A stretch of 64,000 nt of DNA. Source: Pantoea nemavictus (GTDB lineage: Bacteria > Pseudomonadota > Gammaproteobacteria > Enterobacterales > Enterobacteriaceae). How positions within the stretch are numbered: position 1 is the first letter of the stretch; every line of letters begins with the position of its first letter. Made by a program: the position numbers and the translations under genes. The stretch is taken from contig NZ_JBBGZW010000001.1 in the NCBI RefSeq assembly GCF_037479095.1, positions 3,472,001-3,536,000 on the forward strand, given 5' to 3'. Shown here one piece after another: positions 62,674-64,000 of the stretch. The notes beneath the pieces were generated by a model. It searched no databases, was not told the DNA's origin, and saw only the letters and a program-made list of their open reading frames with translations.

Positions 62674-63914
62674 TAGCCCTCCAGCAGGCTGTTGAAGGCT
62701 TCAATTTCTACCCACTCGCCGGGCTCAACGTCACCGCGATCGCGCTCGAGCACCACAAAACAGTTGGCCAGCGCAAAGGAGCTGAAGACGTGCGAACCCT
62801 GCGCGCCGGTACTGCGCACTTCCAGCTCGCCGTCGTCACCACGGCTGAAAATGGCACGCTGGAAGTCGAGACGACCCGGGGATTTCTTCAGGCGTTGCGT
62901 GGCGCGCGCGCGTTGACGCAGCGGCATGATGCGCGTGGTTTGGCCAGTGAGCGTCGCCAGCAGCGGCTGTACCAGCTGATAGAACGTCACCGCTGCCGAG
63001 ACCGGATTACCCGGCAGGCCGCAGAACCAGCTGTTCGCCAGCCGTCCAAAGGCAAAGGGTTTGCCCGGCTTGATCGCCAGTTTCCAGAAGGTGATAGCGC
63101 CCAGCTCCTCCAGCATCGCGCGGGTGAAATCGGCCTCGCCGACCGACACGCCGCCGGTGCTGATCACCACATCGGCCTGACGATCGGCTTCGGTAAAGGC
63201 GGTACGCAGCGCCGCCTGGTCGTCAGCAATCACGCCAAGATCGATCACTTCGCAGCCCAGTTTGTTGAGCATCAGCGCGACGGTGAAACGGTTGGTATCG
63301 TAAATCTGGCCAGCGGCTAATGGCTGACCCACCGCCTGCAGTTCATCACCAGTCGAGAAGATCGCCACACGCAGTTTACGCAGCACGCTCACTTCGGCGA
63401 TGCCCAGCGACGCCAGCAACGGCAACTCGGCGGCACCAAGGCGCACACCGGCATCCAGCACCTGTTTTCCCGCCTGAATATCTTCGCCGATGCGGCGGAT
63501 ATTTTGCCCTTCCTGCAGCGGTGCGGTAATCACAATGCCGCCGTCGCGCTGCAAGGTTTGCTCCTGCATTACCACGGCATCACAACCGGCGGGAATCGGC
63601 GCGCCGGTCATAATGCGAATCACGCTGCCCGCTGGCCACTCGCCGTTAAAGGGCGCACCGGCGAAGGCTTTTCCCGCCACCGGCAACACGCGATCGGCTG
63701 CGCTATCCGCCAGACGAACGGCGTAACCGTCCATGGCTGAGTTATCAAAAGAGGGCACATCGAGCGGTGAGTTAATCGGTTTAGCGGTGATGCGCCCGGC
63801 GGCTTCAAACAGCGAAACGTTCAGCGAATCGCTAATCGGCGTTAACTGCTGCAGCATCTTTTGCTGCGCGTCTTCGAGGGAGATTAATCCTGCGGTAAAA
63901 GGTTCCATGTCCAT
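62673..63914 (-). CDS. moeA: Molybdopterin molybdenumtransferase MoeA
   Basis: 413 residues (E. coli 411); an ATG two codons in is also possible. Conserved blocks: [59 protein letters not shown] and [12 protein letters not shown]. It inserts molybdenum into adenylated molybdopterin. The remaining 86 bp to the window end hold the divergent promoter region; no gene starts within them. Confidence 0.96.
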   Translation of the reverse strand: MDMEPFTAGLISLEDAQQKMLQQLTPISDSLNVSLFEAAGRITAKPINSPLDVPSFDNSAMDGYAVRLADSAADRVLPVAGKAFAGAPFNGEWPAGSVIRIMTGAPIPAGCDAVVMQEQTLQRDGGIVITAPLQEGQNIRRIGEDIQAGKQVLDAGVRLGAAELPLLASLGIAEVSVLRKLRVAIFSTGDELQAVGQPLAAGQIYDTNRFTVALMLNKLGCEVIDLGVIADDQAALRTAFTEADRQADVVISTGGVSVGEADFTRAMLEELGAITFWKLAIKPGKPFAFGRLANSWFCGLPGNPVSAAVTFYQLVQPLLATLTGQTTRIMPLRQRARATQRLKKSPGRLDFQRAIFSRGDDGELEVRSTGAQGSHVFSSFALANCFVVLERDRGDVEPGEWVEIEAFNSLLEG

Positions 63915-64000
63915 CTCTGCCTGGTTAATTTCAGATGCGGTCTATTATGGGTAATGCGTGGCCGTTAAGCGAGCGCGCACGTTACTCATTCACCGCACAT

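Overview
The window looks like chromosome of an Erwiniaceae/Pantoea-type enterobacterium. Many proteins read as close relatives of Escherichia coli proteins of almost the same length (DinG, YbiB, RlmF, YbiO, GlnHPQ, Dps, RhtA, OmpX, MntR, YbiR, YbiT, MoeB, MoeA, YehWXY, MlrA), and much of the gene order follows the E. coli dinG-moeA interval. A full histidine-utilisation locus and a large set of accessory catabolic genes are added. Base composition is fairly GC-rich, except for the AT-rich stretches around ompX, dps and an H-NS gene. No rRNA, tRNA or CRISPR array was seen.

Layout. 1-5105: osmF(partial)-yehYXW osmoprotectant ABC transporter, the 35-residue gene yohO, mlrA, an XRE-cupin regulator and a GNAT acetyltransferase. 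5110-16652: a catabolic island bracketed by two related LysR genes. It holds an argininosuccinate-lyase paralogue, an amino-acid ABC transporter, two overlapping NodB-fold hydrolases, an MmgE/PrpD protein and, divergently, a ureohydrolase plus an iron-type dehydrogenase. 16707-19872: dinG-ybiB backbone. 20036-24068: an M20 amidohydrolase, then an IS481 element inserted inside a palindromic repeat and an IS256 element next to hutU. 24083-38787: hut locus (hutHU, hutC, hutFD, hutIG, an IS110-family element, a histidine-type ABC transporter and a second HutH-like gene). 38896-44085: flavin reductase, LysR, FUSC/DUF1656/HlyD efflux genes and one frameshifted gene. 44165-63914: backbone again (rlmF, ybiO, glnQPH, dps, rhtA, ompX, mntS, mntR, ybiR), with an EmrAB-OMF efflux operon and an H-NS gene before ybiT and moeBA.

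How the genes work together. hutH, hutU, hutI, hutF and hutG encode the five-step histidine to glutamate route (via formylglutamate). Six HutC-type operators sit before hutH (two), hutC, the hutF/hutI divide and the transporter operon (two). Two nearly identical sigma-54 promoter cores, each followed directly by a HutC operator, precede hutHU and the transporter operon. This suggests nitrogen-limitation activation combined with urocanate-relieved repression.

Most notable observations: (1) the duplicated sigma-54/HutC promoter module; (2) a HutH paralogue in that regulon that lacks exactly the Ala-Ser-Gly tripeptide needed to form the MIO cofactor; (3) an IS110 element whose presumptive bridge RNA can be read directly, with target guides matching the 78-bp repeat into which it inserted; (4) the lyase/PrpD/ureohydrolase island, a candidate undescribed catabolic pathway; (5) four families of paired-hairpin repeats, two of them with compensatory changes between copies; (6) an MntS-like small protein with an unusual cysteine-containing N-terminal extension beside an MntR box.
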